From contig NC_090173.1 in the NCBI RefSeq assembly GCF_024679245.1, forward strand, positions 5,452,428 to 5,516,427: 64,000 bases of DNA. The letters are read 5' to 3'. Position 1 is the first letter of the stretch; every line of letters starts with the position of its first letter. The DNA comes from Pseudorasbora parva. Lineage: Eukaryota > Chordata > Actinopteri > Cypriniformes > Gobionidae. The position numbers and the translations under genes are program-made. The notes under the pieces are model-generated. The model ran no database searches, had not been told where the DNA came from, and saw only the letters and a list, made by a program, of their open reading frames with translations. Below are positions 23,031 through 35,755 of this stretch, piece after piece.

Positions 23031-24477
23031 AACGGTTGGAGTTAAAAATCTTCATTTGTGTTCTACTGAAGAAACAAAGACACCTATATGTTGGATGGAC
23101 TGGGGGTAAGCAGATAAACATCTAATTTTCATTTTTAGGGTGAACTAACCCTTTAAATACTTGTAGAAAAGTTACAAAGCTCTTTATAAAGCTGCTGTCA
23201 CTTTAAGGCCGAATGCACGGATCCAATACACTGATACACATCTGATATTCTCACACTGTTCACCTTCACTGAAGACAGAATCAACTTTGTTTATGTGAAT
23301 ACTCCACTAAATGAGCATTTGGACATTCGTCTTCTTCCATTTTGCTCTAAACTATAAATCAGTGTTTAATAAATGCTGTGAAATCATTGAACTTCACGAG
23401 ACTCTACAAGAGTGATTCCTGAAAGGCTTTCTGCAAAAACCCAAACACCTTTTAAAGAAGAAAAAAATCATCACTGACTTTCAAAGCTGCGACAGAAACG
23501 ACTTTCCACTTCGAGGACCTTGACAGAAATGTAGTGGAGTAAAAAGGACGATATTTGTCTTTCAGATGGGGTGAAGTTAAAGTCAGAAGATTACAGAAAA
23601 AATAATACTCCAGTAAAGCACAGATACTCAAACAGTGAACTTCAGTAAATGAGCTGAGTGACTGTCCAGCTCTGGTAAGTCCAATGTGTTTTATAATAAT
23701 GATAAATTATATTTAGTAAAGTGTTTAGGAGTATTGGAAGATCATTGTTTGCAGATTATGGGGCTTTACACTTTACACTTTTACACTTTTTAAAAAGAGT
23801 TAACATGAAAGAGGAAAGTGTGAATTCTGTGGGCAAGAAGAAACAGTGGAACATTATGTTATACTGCCAGAGACAGAATTTAGTTTAATTAAAAGTTTAA
23901 TTAAAAATCTAGAAAAAATAAAAATGCAGTTTATATTCGAAGATATTTTACAAAATAACTCAGGAAATTAATGATATAATATTATTTAGCAATATATGAA
24001 AGTGGCTACTTTGTGGGAGAGAATATAAAAAGAAAGGAAATGTTTAATTTTGATCCACACTCCAGTCCAGTCGGTGGCGGTAATACACAGTCGCATTTGT
24101 CAACCGCCAGTACAAACCTAAACAAGAAGAAGAAACGGAAGCAAAGAAGATGAAATATGAGAAACAGACCGCGGCTATCTACTATTTTTCCAATACATTT
24201 TGTTTTATTTTCATCCGAGGTAAGGTTTAATTACAGGATTAGCGGTTTTTGCTGCAGAAGCATGGAGTAATAAAGACCTGCTGGAGTTCTGAAAGTGTGT
24301 GAGCTCTAAGTTACCTACTCGGGATTATATAAGTTGCTATAGCAGGAAACAGTTATAATTTAACTTAAAACATAAGGAGCACATGCTGTGGAAAAGCTGT
24401 CGTGTGTGATGTTATATTGCTGCGGATTTCCTTATCATAAACTACATTTATTTACTAATCCAAGCGATCGGTGAAAA
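23031..24477. other. flank upstream of GIMAP gene A
   Basis: 23031-23155 is a common dispersed repeat (ends GGGTGAACTAACCCTTTAAA). 23190-23674 may be a 5' untranslated exon ending CTCTG|GTAAGT. 24060-24130 resembles a dispersed CGGTGGCGGTAATACAC repeat. No coding exon seen. Confidence 0.4.
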
Positions 24478-24489
24478 GAAACTGAAACC
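24478..24489 (+). promoter_or_regulatory. ISRE-like site upstream of GIMAP gene A
   Basis: GAAACTGAAACC matches the interferon-stimulated response element core GAAANNGAAAC, 156 bp before the start codon at 24645. A second overlapping GAAAAGAAAC precedes it. IRF/STAT binding is inference. Confidence 0.5.
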
Positions 24490-24644
24490 CGCCAAGACAT
24501 TGCGAAGTCTAGGACAATCAATCACACAACGAGAAGTAGTGTGATATTAACGCTAAAATAATGTGATGCTCTTTATTTAAATATATCTAAGTGAAATTCA
24601 CTAACACGCTGTGTTTCTCTCAGGTTTTAGCAACATCACTGAAA

Positions 24645-25224
24645 ATGGCAGAAATGATGGCAGGTCTGAATTTGGTGTTACTGGGAAAAACAGGAGCTGG
24701 GAAGAGTTCGTCAGGGAACACAATCCTGGGACGACAAGCTTTTGTATCAAATAAAAGCTCCAGATCTGTCACACAAGATGTTGCTGTTGAATCTGGAGCT
24801 GTGTGTGGACTATGGGTCACTGTTTATGACACACCAGGATTATCTAACTCGGAGCTGAGTGAAGATGAGGTTCAGCAGAAACATGAAGAGGTTCTCCTGA
24901 GATTTAAATCTGGCCATTGTGTGTTTCTGCTGGTCATTAAAGCTGACAGATTCACTGAAGAAGAGAGAGAAGCAGTGGAGAAGATTGAGCAGCTGCTGGC
25001 AGAAGAACGACTGAAGAAAACCTGGATTCTGTTCACTGGAGAAGATCAACTGGTGGAAGAAAAGATGACAATACAAGAATTCATTAATGACAATGAAAAA
25101 CTAAAGAAACTCGTTCAGAAATATGAGCAGAGATACCACGTGTTCAACAACAAGAAGAAAATACTTACTGAACAAGCTAGAATGCTACTTACAAAAATAC
25201 TTATGACATGTCTTCACACAATGG
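24645..25224 (+). CDS. GIMAP (AIG1-type) GTPase exon, gene A domain 1
   Basis: Encodes an immune-associated nucleotide-binding GTPase domain; the family acts in lymphocytes on organelle membranes. ATG 24645 has good context (AAAATGG) and lies just after a possible acceptor (CTCTCAG at 24618-24624). G1 GKTGAGKS is at residues 14-21, followed by SSGNTILGR. G3 DTPGL is at 62-66. G4 is read at TGED where many paralogues have TRGD, and a VFNNKK block follows. The exon runs 193 codons plus one base to a GTGAGT donor at 25225, so it ends in phase 1 and can join the phase-1 GIMAP exon at 36984. The ORF read past the donor (to 25313) is probably intronic. Retained-intron reading as a single-domain protein is the alternative. 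Confidence 0.88.
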
Positions 25225-26630
25225 GTGAGTTTTTTTCTTCTTTACAAATACTGTTAAAAAGAGTTGTTTATTTTTATCTATCTTTTTATTCAGAATTATT
25301 TGCATCACAGTAATGGTATAGTTTCTCCTCTCACTGACCTTTCAAAATGCAGTTGTAATTATCCAATAATATAATACGTTTCACCCAGTTTTGCCCTCGT
25401 ATGCGTAGTTTCTTTTAGGGATGGCTCGATTCCACAATTTTGGCTTTGGTACCACAATCTAGTACCGATATTAAATCGATCCCACACAGGGTCTAAATTC
25501 TGGTGCGGTTATTGTGCTTATTTTTACTCGCGCGTAAGTTTAGGTTTTCATTAAGCAGGAAATTACCCCAAATGTTTATTAATAAATGAATCAACAAAGA
25601 TTAATCACATCAAATCAGGCATTTGTTAACTATTTTGTAAGAAGTCAGAATACTGTGCGTCTCCCTTCTCTAGCTCTGAAAATTTGCAAATTGCTTCTGG
25701 CTTTAGAAGACGTCGCACCTGCACTATAAAAGCAATCTGCGCGCTCAGATTCAACACTTTCACCGTCATTTTGGGACAGCTGACGGAAATCACTTGCCCA
25801 TGTCTTTTTAAACTTTGCCAATTTGAGCATGCAAGCGATTTTTATAGCATTTCGTAATACATGGGAATGAAGCTCTTTGGGAGAGTTTTCTTTGTGCTCA
25901 TACCAACAACACACACAAGCCTAAAGACAGGGTTCATACTCATTTCTACCAATACATTTCCATGGTTTTTCCATGACTTTTAGACAAATATTCATGACCT
26001 AAGCTTCCACGAAACGTCTGTGTACATGTCAAATAAGAAAAATCCATGTTCAAATGTCAAATCAAGCGTTTTGTATAATAAGCGTCCAGTAACACTGACA
26101 GGAGCTTTACAAGGTGGCAGTGCCAGAGACAATCTTTTGGAATACAACATTGGGTAACCAGGAAGATTTTAAAACAGCTTTGCTTCCTATTTACCAATCA
26201 TCTAATTGGAAAACCATCAATCATTGAAAATCATCAAATCATTGTCCCTGGTTGAATTGTTATTTTTCATTTCTGCAATTTGCACCTATTATACAATTAA
26301 AAATGCCGGACTTTCCCCCATGCAAGGGTCAGAAATTACATTTTCCGTTATGGGGCTCCTATTGCAATTAATTCCGAGAGCATTTATAAGTGCAATTTTT
26401 AATGATTACCTGTGTTGTCATTTGTCAAATACTTAAATTTAACTAATTACTTAAGGGGTGGGGGGGTGGGGGGGGGGTGAAACACTCAGGTTCAGTCAAT
26501 CTCATGTCAATCTTGAGTACCTATAGAGTAGTATTGCATCCTTCAAATCTCCGAAAAGTCTTTAGTTTTATTATATTTATAAAAGAAATATGGGCTGTAC
26601 CGAGTCTTTCCGGAAAAAAACGAGCGGCTG
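25225..26630. other. intronic/intergenic repeats, no gene seen
   Basis: Holds GGGATGGCTCGATTCC (about 25418, start of a hAT-type repeat) and TTTCCATGGTTTTTCCATGAC (about 25958, another common fish repeat). A poly-G tract lies at 26456-26478. ORFs at 25645-25914 (minus) and 26206-26436 (plus) have no recognisable domain. Confidence 0.45.
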
Positions 26631-26732
26631 GAGGCGTATCGAGTGGGCGGAGCTAAAGAATGACGAGGCGTATCGAGTGGGTGGAGCTAAAGAATGACGA
26701 GGCGTATCGAGTGGGCGGAGCTAAAGAATGAC
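26631..26732. repeat. 34-bp tandem repeat, exactly 3 copies
   Basis: Each unit starts GAGGCGTATCGAGTGGG and ends AAAGAATGAC. Starts are at 26631, 26665 and 26699. Copy 2 has a single C/T difference. Confidence 0.9.
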
Positions 26733-27002
26733 GAGCTCAAAGCGATGGCGTCCTCAAGCGTGGAGAAACCCATCGCTATCTCAGCTAATAGATAATGATC
26801 CAGAATCAAATCTGAGGCTGAAATAAATTGAACAGGAGAAACAGCAACCCTATAAATTGTCCCTAGGATGTAATAATAATAATAATAGATTTTATTTATA
26901 ATGCACTTTTCATTCCGAATCTCAAAGGGGGAAAAAAATGGAAAAAAAAGAATAACAAGTAAAAATATAGAATAATACAAACAATCAACCAACACAGAAA
27001 AC

Positions 27003-28797
27003 TGAACAGAAACAGAGCTGATGGTGAACAGAAACAGAGCTGATGGTGAACAGAAACAGAGCTGATGGTGAACAGAAACAGAGCTGATGGTGAACAGAAA
27101 CAGAGCTGATGGTGAACAGAAAACAGAGCTGATGGTGAACAGAAACAGAGCTGATGGTGAACAGAAACAGAGCTGATGGTGAACAGAAAACAGAGCTGAT
27201 GGTGAACAGAAACAGAGCTGATGATGAACAGAAACAGAGCTGATGGTGAACAGAAACAGAGCGGATGGTGAACAGAAAACAGAGCTGATGGTGAACAGAA
27301 ACAGAGCTGATGGTGAACAGAAAACAGCTGATGGTGAACAGAAACAGAGCTGACGGTGAACAGAAACAGAGCTGACGGTGAACAGAAACAGAGCTGATGG
27401 TGAACAGAAAACAGAGCTGATGGTGAACAGAAAACAGAGCTGATGGTGAACAGAAACAGAGCTGATGGTGAACAGAAACAGAGCTGATGGTGAACAGAAA
27501 CAGAGCTGATGGTGAACAGAAAACAGCTGATGGTGAACAGAAAACAGAGCTGATGGTGAACAGAAAACAGAGCTGATGGTGAACAGAAACAGAGCTGATG
27601 ATGAACAGAAACAGAGCTGATGGTGAACAGAAACAGAGCTGATGGTGAACAGAAAACAGCTGATGGTGAACAGAAAACAGCTGATGGTGAACAGAAACAG
27701 AGCTGATGGTGAACAGAAAACAGCTGATGGTGAACAGAAACAGAGCTGATGGTGAACAGAAACAGAGCTGACGGTGAACAGAAACAGAGCTGACGGTGAA
27801 CAGAAACAGAGCTGATGGGGAACAGAAACAGAGCCGATGGTGAACAGAAAACAGAGCCGATGGTGAACAGAAAACAGAGCCGACGGTGAACAGAAACAGA
27901 GCTGACGGTGAACAGAAACAGAGCTGACGGTGAACAGAAAACAGAGCTGATGGTGAACAGAAACAGAGCTGATGGTGAACAGAAAACAGAGCTGATGGTG
28001 AACAGAAACAGAGCTGATGGTGAACAGAAACAGAGCTGATGGTGAACAGAAACAGAGCTGATGGTGGACAGAAAACAGAGCTGATGGTGAACATAAAACA
28101 GAGCTGATGGTGAACAGAAACAGAGCTGATGGTGAACAGAAAACAGAGCTGATGGTGAACAGAAAACAGCTGATGGTGAACAGAAACAGAGCTGATGGTG
28201 AACAGAAACAGAGCTGATGGTGAACAGAAACAGAGCTGACGGTGAACAGAAACAGAGCTGATGGTGAACAGAAAACAGAGCTGATGGTGAACAGAAACAG
28301 AGCTGATGGTGAACAGAAACAGAGCTGATGGTGAACAGAAACAGAGCTGATGGTGAACAGAAAACAGAGCTGATGGTGAACAGAAAACAGAGCTGATGGT
28401 GAACAGAAACAGAGCTGATGGTGAACAGAAACAGAGCTGATGGTGAACAGAAACAGAGCTGATGGTGAACAGAAACGGAGCTGATGGTGAACAGAAACAG
28501 AGCTGATGGTGAACAGAAACAGAGCTGATGGTGGACAGAAACAGAGCCGACGGTGAACAGAAACGGAGCTGATGGTGAACTGAAACGGAGCTGATGGTGA
28601 ACAGAAACAGAGCTGATGGTGAACAGAAACAGAGCTGATGGTGAACAGAAACAGAGCTGATGGTGAACAGAAACAGAGCTGATGGTGAACAGAAACAGAG
28701 CTGATGGTGAACAGAAACAGAGCTGATGGTGAACAGAAACAGAGCTGATGGTGAACAGAAACGGAGCTGATGGTGAACAGAAACGGAGCTGATGGTG
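27003..28797. repeat. 22-bp minisatellite, about 80 copies
   Basis: Consensus unit GCTGATGGTGAACAGAAACA plus GA, with 23-bp (extra A) and 19-bp variants intermixed. Because 22 bp is not a multiple of three but 66 bp is, all three minus-strand frames stay open for over 640 codons, encoding the same 22-residue cycle. These ORFs have no independent support and I do not call a gene. It lies in the large interval between GIMAP exons at 25.2 and 37.0 kb. Confidence 0.97.
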
Positions 28798-30080
28798 GAA
28801 GTCTCTGTAAGCTCCGCAGCACACTGTAGGCCACTCCATGTTTTACATTTCTCCCAGCGGCAGTGTCCTGATGATGTCATCGAAACATGACAGCTGAAGA
28901 CCAGATTATTGGTCTTCATGACGATTCAGATGATGGGGATCGCCGCAGCACCATGCAGGAGGCAGACAAAGCTCTCCGGGCTCCTTTCTAGACACACGCA
29001 GAAGTCCAAGCCGCTCCATGGCCACAGTGCAGACGTAACAGCAGCGCAGCCGAGAAGCGGAAAATCAGAACATCACGCCGATGACGTTAGCCCGGTGCAA
29101 ACTTCAGCCACCATGCAGCTCAAGCCCGAGGGTGACCAGCAGTGAGCAGCCGACACCCAGAAGAGAGAGCAGCCACAGCGAGCAACATCAAATGTCCTTC
29201 AAACCAAAACCAACAGCAGCAATTCAAACATAAACATTAAAGCGGTGGAAAACGGCAAAATGACAAACAACGTCCTCTCGGTGGCTGCCAGCAATCAGCA
29301 ACAGTTCCAATTGTAGCTCTGACTGTTAGACTAGTCACAAACTTAATAAAATCTAATCTAACTGTACAGTTAACATGACTTGTGGGTGGAGAACAGCAAA
29401 CAGACAACTCCAGCGTCCTCTCCCCTACGTTGCCTAGCAACAAATGCACTGTTGTTAACTCTCTGTGTTATAATGGCGGACCACTCTTAGTTGGGACGTA
29501 TGCTTAGCTTCTTTGACAAGCTATTCGACTCATATAAATCTAAATTGTACCTTTTGTTGTGGATGAGACAGGTTCCAGCCAAAGGGTGTACAGGGCAGGT
29601 GAGTAGAGCAGGGCAGGCAGCAGACGGGTAAGTAGGTGGATAATAGCAAACAAAGCATGGACTCCAGTAGTCCAACAAACGGTTGTTAAAGGTTGAAGAA
29701 GGGTGGTAGTTAAAGGGTGGTTGAAGGCACAATTTAATATCAACTAAATGTCCAAAAAATGTTCAACAATGATTCAAATAGCGATTGTAAAGAACTGTGT
29801 GCTACACGTTCCAACAGCTTCCTATGTTCCTTTGTTCCTTTTGAAAGTGAGAGGCGGCCATTTTCTTTACTCAAATATTCTCACCACCGATCAAAATAAA
29901 AGTCCTTACAAAATAAAAGACCCTAATCTAACAAACATACCCGTGCTCAAATAGAAAATAATTTAGATTAACCCAAATGCAAAAATGGCTCCTACACTCC
30001 TTATTTGGAAGGGTCATCAATATTAATGTTGAGCTCTGCTCTGATTGGCTTATTTCAGCAGCTCATGGCAGTTCAGCGAA

Positions 30081-30118
<38 letters not shown>

Positions 30119-30296
30119 CACGTGCATATGGTTGCCATATTGCACATGTTTAGGTAAAAACACTGGATAGTATACGTGTTCTTTTCACAGAAAAGCTCTG
30201 TTTGGAGGATTTAAATTACTGAAATCTGGCAACCGCAAGCACGAACGCTCTTCTTTTCCTCCGACAAAACCAGTGGTTTTTGTTCAAGTTTTTATT
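28798..30296. other. no gene seen
   Basis: GC-richer flank of the minisatellite (28800-29460), then AT-rich DNA with a GA run at 30088-30118. ORFs of 60-80 codons lack domains and splice context. Confidence 0.45.
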
Positions 30297-30304
30297 TTTT
30301 AAAC

Positions 30305-31369
30305 CAGTGTTTCCCAACCAGGGTGCTGATGTGAGCGGGGGTGCCGTGTAAAAGTTGCCGGCACGCACTTGCATTGCGGTTCATTTCACATCTGAAGATG
30401 CATCTTTAATATAGGTTGTAACTTGAAACATGTTACATACATAACATGCGTTATGTATGTTTCAGTCGATGGATACACGTGCTGGCTCCTCAGTGATACA
30501 TTACAACAAAACAGCGATGATAAAAGAAAAACATGGGCAAACGGTCTCTCTTAGTAAACTTTGTTCAATGCATGCGAGTGCTTCCGTATGACCGAATATG
30601 ACCAGTCATTTTCACTGTCATCACCCGCGTGTAGAGCCAGAAGATGCGAATGAGAACTCTCTGCAGTGTGAGAGGATCTGTCTCTGTGCGCTCGTCCAAA
30701 AGCGCACAAATATTGATTCTCTTTCAAGTCTTGCGCTTGAACGGACAAACTCACACAAGAAGTATGTCAACATGTCCATCTTGATGAGTATCCAAGCAGA
30801 CATAGTCTGAATATGCCCTAAGAGAACTTTATACAGTCAAGGAAGATGACGCATATCCCTGTATTAGGTCTTAAAGGGGCAGTAGCCTTTACTGCTGTCT
30901 GTTTAATGTCAATCAAAAGATAAGGACGTCACTCACTGCTCTTGATTGAATAGCTTTTGTAAGTTTAATAAGGATTAATTTTTAATTTAAACAGTTAAAT
31001 GTGCAGTTATTTTACATTTGATTACTTTATTCATTTTCTCTACCTAAAAACTAATGTTAGACCTACCTGAAAAACCTGAAAAGCATAGTTTATTTTATTA
31101 GTATCTTTGCTCAATAGTATGTATTTGTGCTGCTGCTTGTATTTAAGTTATTTGTTCTTATTTTCTTTATTTTTATTTGACAGTAGTTCTTTCCCTGAGC
31201 ATGACAAATACTGAACTGTTCTGAAACTGTGAACCTAAAACCATGATACAAAGTGAACCGTGAGCAATCTGTACCGTTACACCCCTAGAGTAGCGTATGT
31301 GAGGGTGTGCCACAACATTGTGATAATGTTCAAAGGGTGTCATGACTGAAAAAAGGTTGGGAAACACTG
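30305..31369. mobile_element. non-autonomous hAT element, perfect 8-bp target duplication
   Basis: Ends CAGTGTTTCCCAACC (30305) and GGTTGGGAAACACTG (31369) are perfect inverted copies. The 8-bp flank TTTTAAAC is identical at 30297-30304 and 31370-31377. No transposase ORF. The core at 30410-30955 is shared with the element at 8490-9914. Confidence 0.95.
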
Positions 31370-31377
31370 TTTTAAAC

Positions 31378-32757
31378 TGCGTTTTTGCATTTGTCTTTTT
31401 TTGTCAACGATATTGCATGTTTATATAACTTTAGTCACAATGTAGGCTACGCAGTGATGTACTCTGAAATACAAGAATGCAAAAACATACTTACGTTCTC
31501 AAAAATATAAATATATATATTTTTACAAAATGAATAGCCTTGTCAAATGACTGTCGTTTTAACTTATATGGTGGAGAAGACAACGTTAGCTAGAAGGATC
31601 GAGTGAATGATCTGTAAGCAACTAAACTAACGTAGTATGACATGCGTATCTACGTTTGTATTTTGTAATAGAAAATAATATTAACCTGTTATTATTAGAC
31701 ACACTGTTTAGTTTTGTATGGTACTTGGTGTTTCCTATTGTTACTGTACTAGCATCTTGCGCTATCTAGACTTGCAGGAATATAGTTGTAATTGCCCCTT
31801 TCTTCAGTTTAAAACTCTGAGCGAAACTTGCTTGAAATCGGCCGAGCAAACAAACGATTTTGAATTAAATTGTTGTGGTATTCGATCTGGACATATGCAA
31901 ATGTTGGGGGTGTACATATTAATGATCTCAGCGATTGCATCACAGGTGGCGTTATATTGAGAATCAATTTTTCCGTGGTGTTTTGGATTCACGAGATTTA
32001 CATATGAAATAGGAGGCAATGGTGTTTGAGACTCACAGTATGTGATGCCCATATACTGAACTCTTATTATTTCACCATGGCAAGGTTAAGGTGTTCAGGT
32101 CAATTTGAGCCTGAGAAGATTTTCTTTTCCCCGAAAATACTAGTTAATGTTATCGCTTTGGACTGAAACTTAGTGACTTTGTTCCCAAAGGGTATAACTA
32201 AATTAAAAAAAAAAAAGGAAATTTTCGTACTTTTTTGTGGGAGTTTTGTTACCTTGTTACACTTGTGTTGTTCCCGGTCAAAAATTACCGGCCTATAAAA
32301 AATAGCTTATAAATTACTCATTATACCATATTTTCAGTCAATCTTGGATTCAATCTTTTTGTCAACTTGTTCTCTTTCAATTAAGACTGGTTTTATATTT
32401 CTGTTTGCATCTGAATAATCGTGGGCTTCATTTATCTGAGAGTAGGCATGGTCAAAAATGGTCACGGTAGCCGACCATTGAAAGTGAATTGGAGAGACTG
32501 AAAATAACAGAACAATTTAGTTTTCAGGAGCATGTTCATTATTTTCATGTACACATATGAGCATATGTGCTTGCAAACATCAAGCCCTTGGACCTGTGCA
32601 TGTATCGATACATTTATACACACGCTACCCAGACACACACATGTTAAAACACACAAACTTTGAGTATTACACACATTCTTTTCCACAGAGAGAAATTTGA
32701 TCCTACCCTAACCTGCATTTAATATACATTTATCCATCTGACATTACCACAGACACA

Positions 32758-32803
<46 letters not shown>

Positions 32804-33004
32804 ACAAGTGTGACAATGTACCATTTTATACAAATATACATCACGCGATAGCACAGGCGTATATAAATTGTAAATATTGTCTAGTTCTGTGTGAGAACCT
32901 CACAGTTCCAAAACAAAATGTAATAATATTTTGTCTGGAAGCTGTGATGAAACAAGAACATGAAAGAAAGATTCTTTTGAAGCCGGGTTTTAGCCAGTTT
33001 GTGT
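31378..33004. other. no gene seen; CA microsatellite inside
   Basis: AT-rich. A CA run of about 53 bp lies at 32749-32802. The ORFs at 31718-31960 (plus), 31804-32052 and 32462-32686 (minus) show no recognisable domain. Confidence 0.5.
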
Positions 33005-33524
33005 TTTGCCCCTTTAAGAGCTGGAATATAGCACGGCCCCTTTAAGAGCTGGAATATAGCGTGGCCCCTTTAAGAGCTGGAATATAGTGCTGCCCCTTTA
33101 AGAGCTGGAATATAGCACGGTCCCTTTAAGAGCTGGAATATAGCGCGGCCCCTTTAAGAGCTGGAATATAGCACGGCCCCTTTAAGAGCTGGAATATAGC
33201 GCGGCCCCTTTAAGATCTGGAATATAGCACGGTCCCTTTAAGAGGTGGAATATAGCACGGCCCCTTTAAGAGCTGGAATATAGCGCGGCCCCTTTAAGAG
33301 CTGGAATATAGCGCGGCCCCTTTAAGAGCTGGAATATAGCGCGGCCCCTTTAAGAGCTGGAATATAGCGCGGCCCCTTTAAGAGCTGGAATATAGTGCGG
33401 CCCCTTTAAGAGCTGGAATATAACACGGCCCCTTTAAGAGCTGGAATATAGCATGGTCCCTTTAAGAGCTGGAATATAGCGCGGCCCCTTTAAGAGCTGG
33501 AATATAGTGCGGTCCCTTTAAGAG
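33005..33524. repeat. 28-bp minisatellite, about 18 copies
   Basis: Unit GGCCCCTTTAAG followed by AGCTGGAATATAGCGC. Copies differ mainly at one or two positions (GCGC/GCAC/GTGC; C/T in GGYCCC). The run ends in AAGAGATTCCC. Confidence 0.95.
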
Positions 33525-34187
33525 ATTCCCTATTGTACTGCTATTGTTGTTGTGTGTTTGTGTGTGTGCCTAACTGTGCCGTGATTCACGTGAACAGTGT
33601 GAGAAACACGGACTTGAGAGCGCTCTTGTTCAGAAAAGTAACCTGCGTATTCATTTTAGCCGATTGTAATGTATTTAGTTCAATATAACACATGTACTGT
33701 AAGTGGTGATGGTGTTAAAGGGGCGGTGAAATGCTGTTTCATGCATACTGAGCTTTTTACACTGTTAAAGACTTGGATTCCCATCCTAAACATAGTCAAA
33801 GTTTCAAACACTAATGTTGGACGTTTGATGGCTGTAATGCCTAATGTGACCAGCAGAGGGAAATATCATCAAGAACGCAAACTAAATGGCGCCGCCCATA
33901 GTCCAAATATAAAATCGATTTTTTAAATAATGTAGATCTTTCATGGGTTTCTACTACATATTTCAGTAAGAGACATCATTAATGTTATATTAAGCCATAC
34001 AAGTCTTAACACCAGGTGACCCTTTAAACACTTTAAGAATCTGTCTAGAAGTAGAGGACTGTTATTCTGACCAGAACTGTGGAAACACTGAAAGAGGCAC
34101 AGGTTAATCTTCTGTTAAAGACCAGATCAGAGGAAAGGGGCGTTTCATGCCTGCCCACATGTGGGAATCAAATATTCAAGCCATTAA
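33525..34187. other. no gene seen
   Basis: Contains the dispersed repeat segment GGGGCGGTGAAATGCTG to CCAGGTGACCCTTTAAA (33718-34026). No exon identified. Confidence 0.45.
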
Positions 34188-35755
34188 TTCTGCTCATCAA
34201 GCCTGCATTTATATGATCAAAATACAGATTTTTTTAAAAAAATATTTTGGTATATTATTACAATTTGTAATGATCATTTATTTCTGTGATCAAAGCTGAA
34301 TGTTCAGCATCATTCCTCCAGTCTTCAGTGATCATGATCCTTCAGAAATCATTCTAATATGAGGATTCATTATCAAAGTTGGAAACAGTTCTGCTGACTA
34401 ATATTTTCTTCATAACCTGTGATACTTTTTTATAATACTTTGATGAATAAAAAACATTAAAAAAAAGAAGCAATTGTTTTAAAAATAGCAATCTTTTGTA
34501 ACCACAATATACACTACTGGTCAGTCATTTGGGGTCAGTCATTTTTTTTCTTTCTTTTTTTTTGTGAAATAAATCAATAATTTTGTTCAGCAAGGATGTT
34601 GTTACGTGCTTATAAGATGTAAACGGGATGATGACGCAACATTTATGCAAGATGTGACTGTGGAGGTGCAGGCAGGAAAAACAACCATAAACAAGAATGT
34701 AGTGAAGCTTACATGATTTATTAAATTAAATGTAATATGTTCCAAAAGAACCAATAAACATTTAAACACAAATAATGAACAAGAGAATCGCCCAAATCAA
34801 TAAAATAATCAAAACCAAACCCCCACTACTACTACCCCAAACCTCTAAACTAACTAACAAAGAAAAATGTAGAAACAAAACCGAGATCTTCAGCGTATAC
34901 GACGCTTTAAATAAACTACGCTGAATATCAAAACAAAAATACAATGGAGGGCGAATCCTCCCTTTAACTAACTAACACAAAGAAAACTACTATCTAAATA
35001 AGACAACATTAATCCAAATTAATGACTAAAGACAATCGGAGACTTACGACCTGGCTGAGTAATATACTGCGTTTGTCTCTCAACATCAGCGTGTAACACG
35101 TTGATCTCAGAACACCTGTGCGCAATCAACTCTAGCGTATGCACATATTCGCTCGGGCAGGACGAGTATAAGAACAATTCTAGGAAAAAGAAGTTAACGC
35201 AGAACCAAGTCAAGTGTCTAGTAAATAATAACTTTCAGAAGACAACAGAAAGTGCAGAAAGGTGAGTGAGAGCTCGCGCTGATCAGCCCTCACTACTCAT
35301 TCATGAAAACCGGGGCCTTTTATGATGCCAGCTCGTCAGCGGATTGGTCGAACGTCACTCATTGCGTCGAACGTGATGCAATTCTGAACAGCCGAGTCTC
35401 CCGATGGTCCAAAGAATACTAATAACACAAAAGAGAAACAAACCAAAACAATACCAAACACATGGAATGTAACAGATGTGCTAAATTGATTATCCATCAA
35501 ATATATTAGTCAGCAGAACTGTGTCCAAGACTCATATTAAATCCTCATATGAGAATGATTTCTGAAGGATCATGATCACTGAAGACTGGAGGAATGATCC
35601 TGAACATTCAGCTTTCATCGCAGAAATAAATCAGCATTTAAAGTATAATACATTGAAAACTAAATATTTTAAATTGTAATAATATATCACAATATTAAAA
35701 AAAAAAAAAACTGTATTTTTGATCAAAGAAAGGCAGGCTTGATGAGCAGAAGAAA
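34188..35755. repeat. inverted interspersed repeat arms split by a solo LTR
   Basis: 34188-34411 (AGTCTTCAGTGATCATGATC etc.) recurs inverted at about 35510-35750 (GATCATGATCACTGAAGACT). Same family as 17573 and 20290. The copy was interrupted by the LTR at 34600-35474. Confidence 0.75.
34600..35474. mobile_element. solo LTR, 5-bp target duplication
   Basis: 875 bp beginning TGTTAC and ending GTAACA (the TG...CA rule of LTRs, with a 6-bp inverted tip). It is flanked by GATGT at 34595-34599 and GATGT at 35475-35479. No internal retroviral or retrotransposon coding region, so it most likely arose by LTR-LTR recombination. The superfamily cannot be told from the LTR alone. The minus ORF 35019-35213 is not supported. 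Confidence 0.85.

Noticed and set aside
24591..25313. 240-codon GIMAP ORF as annotated from the first ATG
   Set aside because: The first 18 codons lie before a good splice acceptor and the last 29 lie beyond a GTGAGT donor; ATG 24645 to 25224 is preferred.
26687..28919. Minus-strand ORFs of 644-715 codons rich in SVSVHHQLCFCSP repeats
   Set aside because: They are translations of the 22-bp minisatellite; all three frames are open, with no signal for a real start, domain or splice site.
33005..33524. Regular 28-bp repeats resembling a CRISPR array
   Set aside because: Head-to-tail repeats without spacers, in a vertebrate genome; a minisatellite. The 41-bp array at 55560 is rejected for the same reason.
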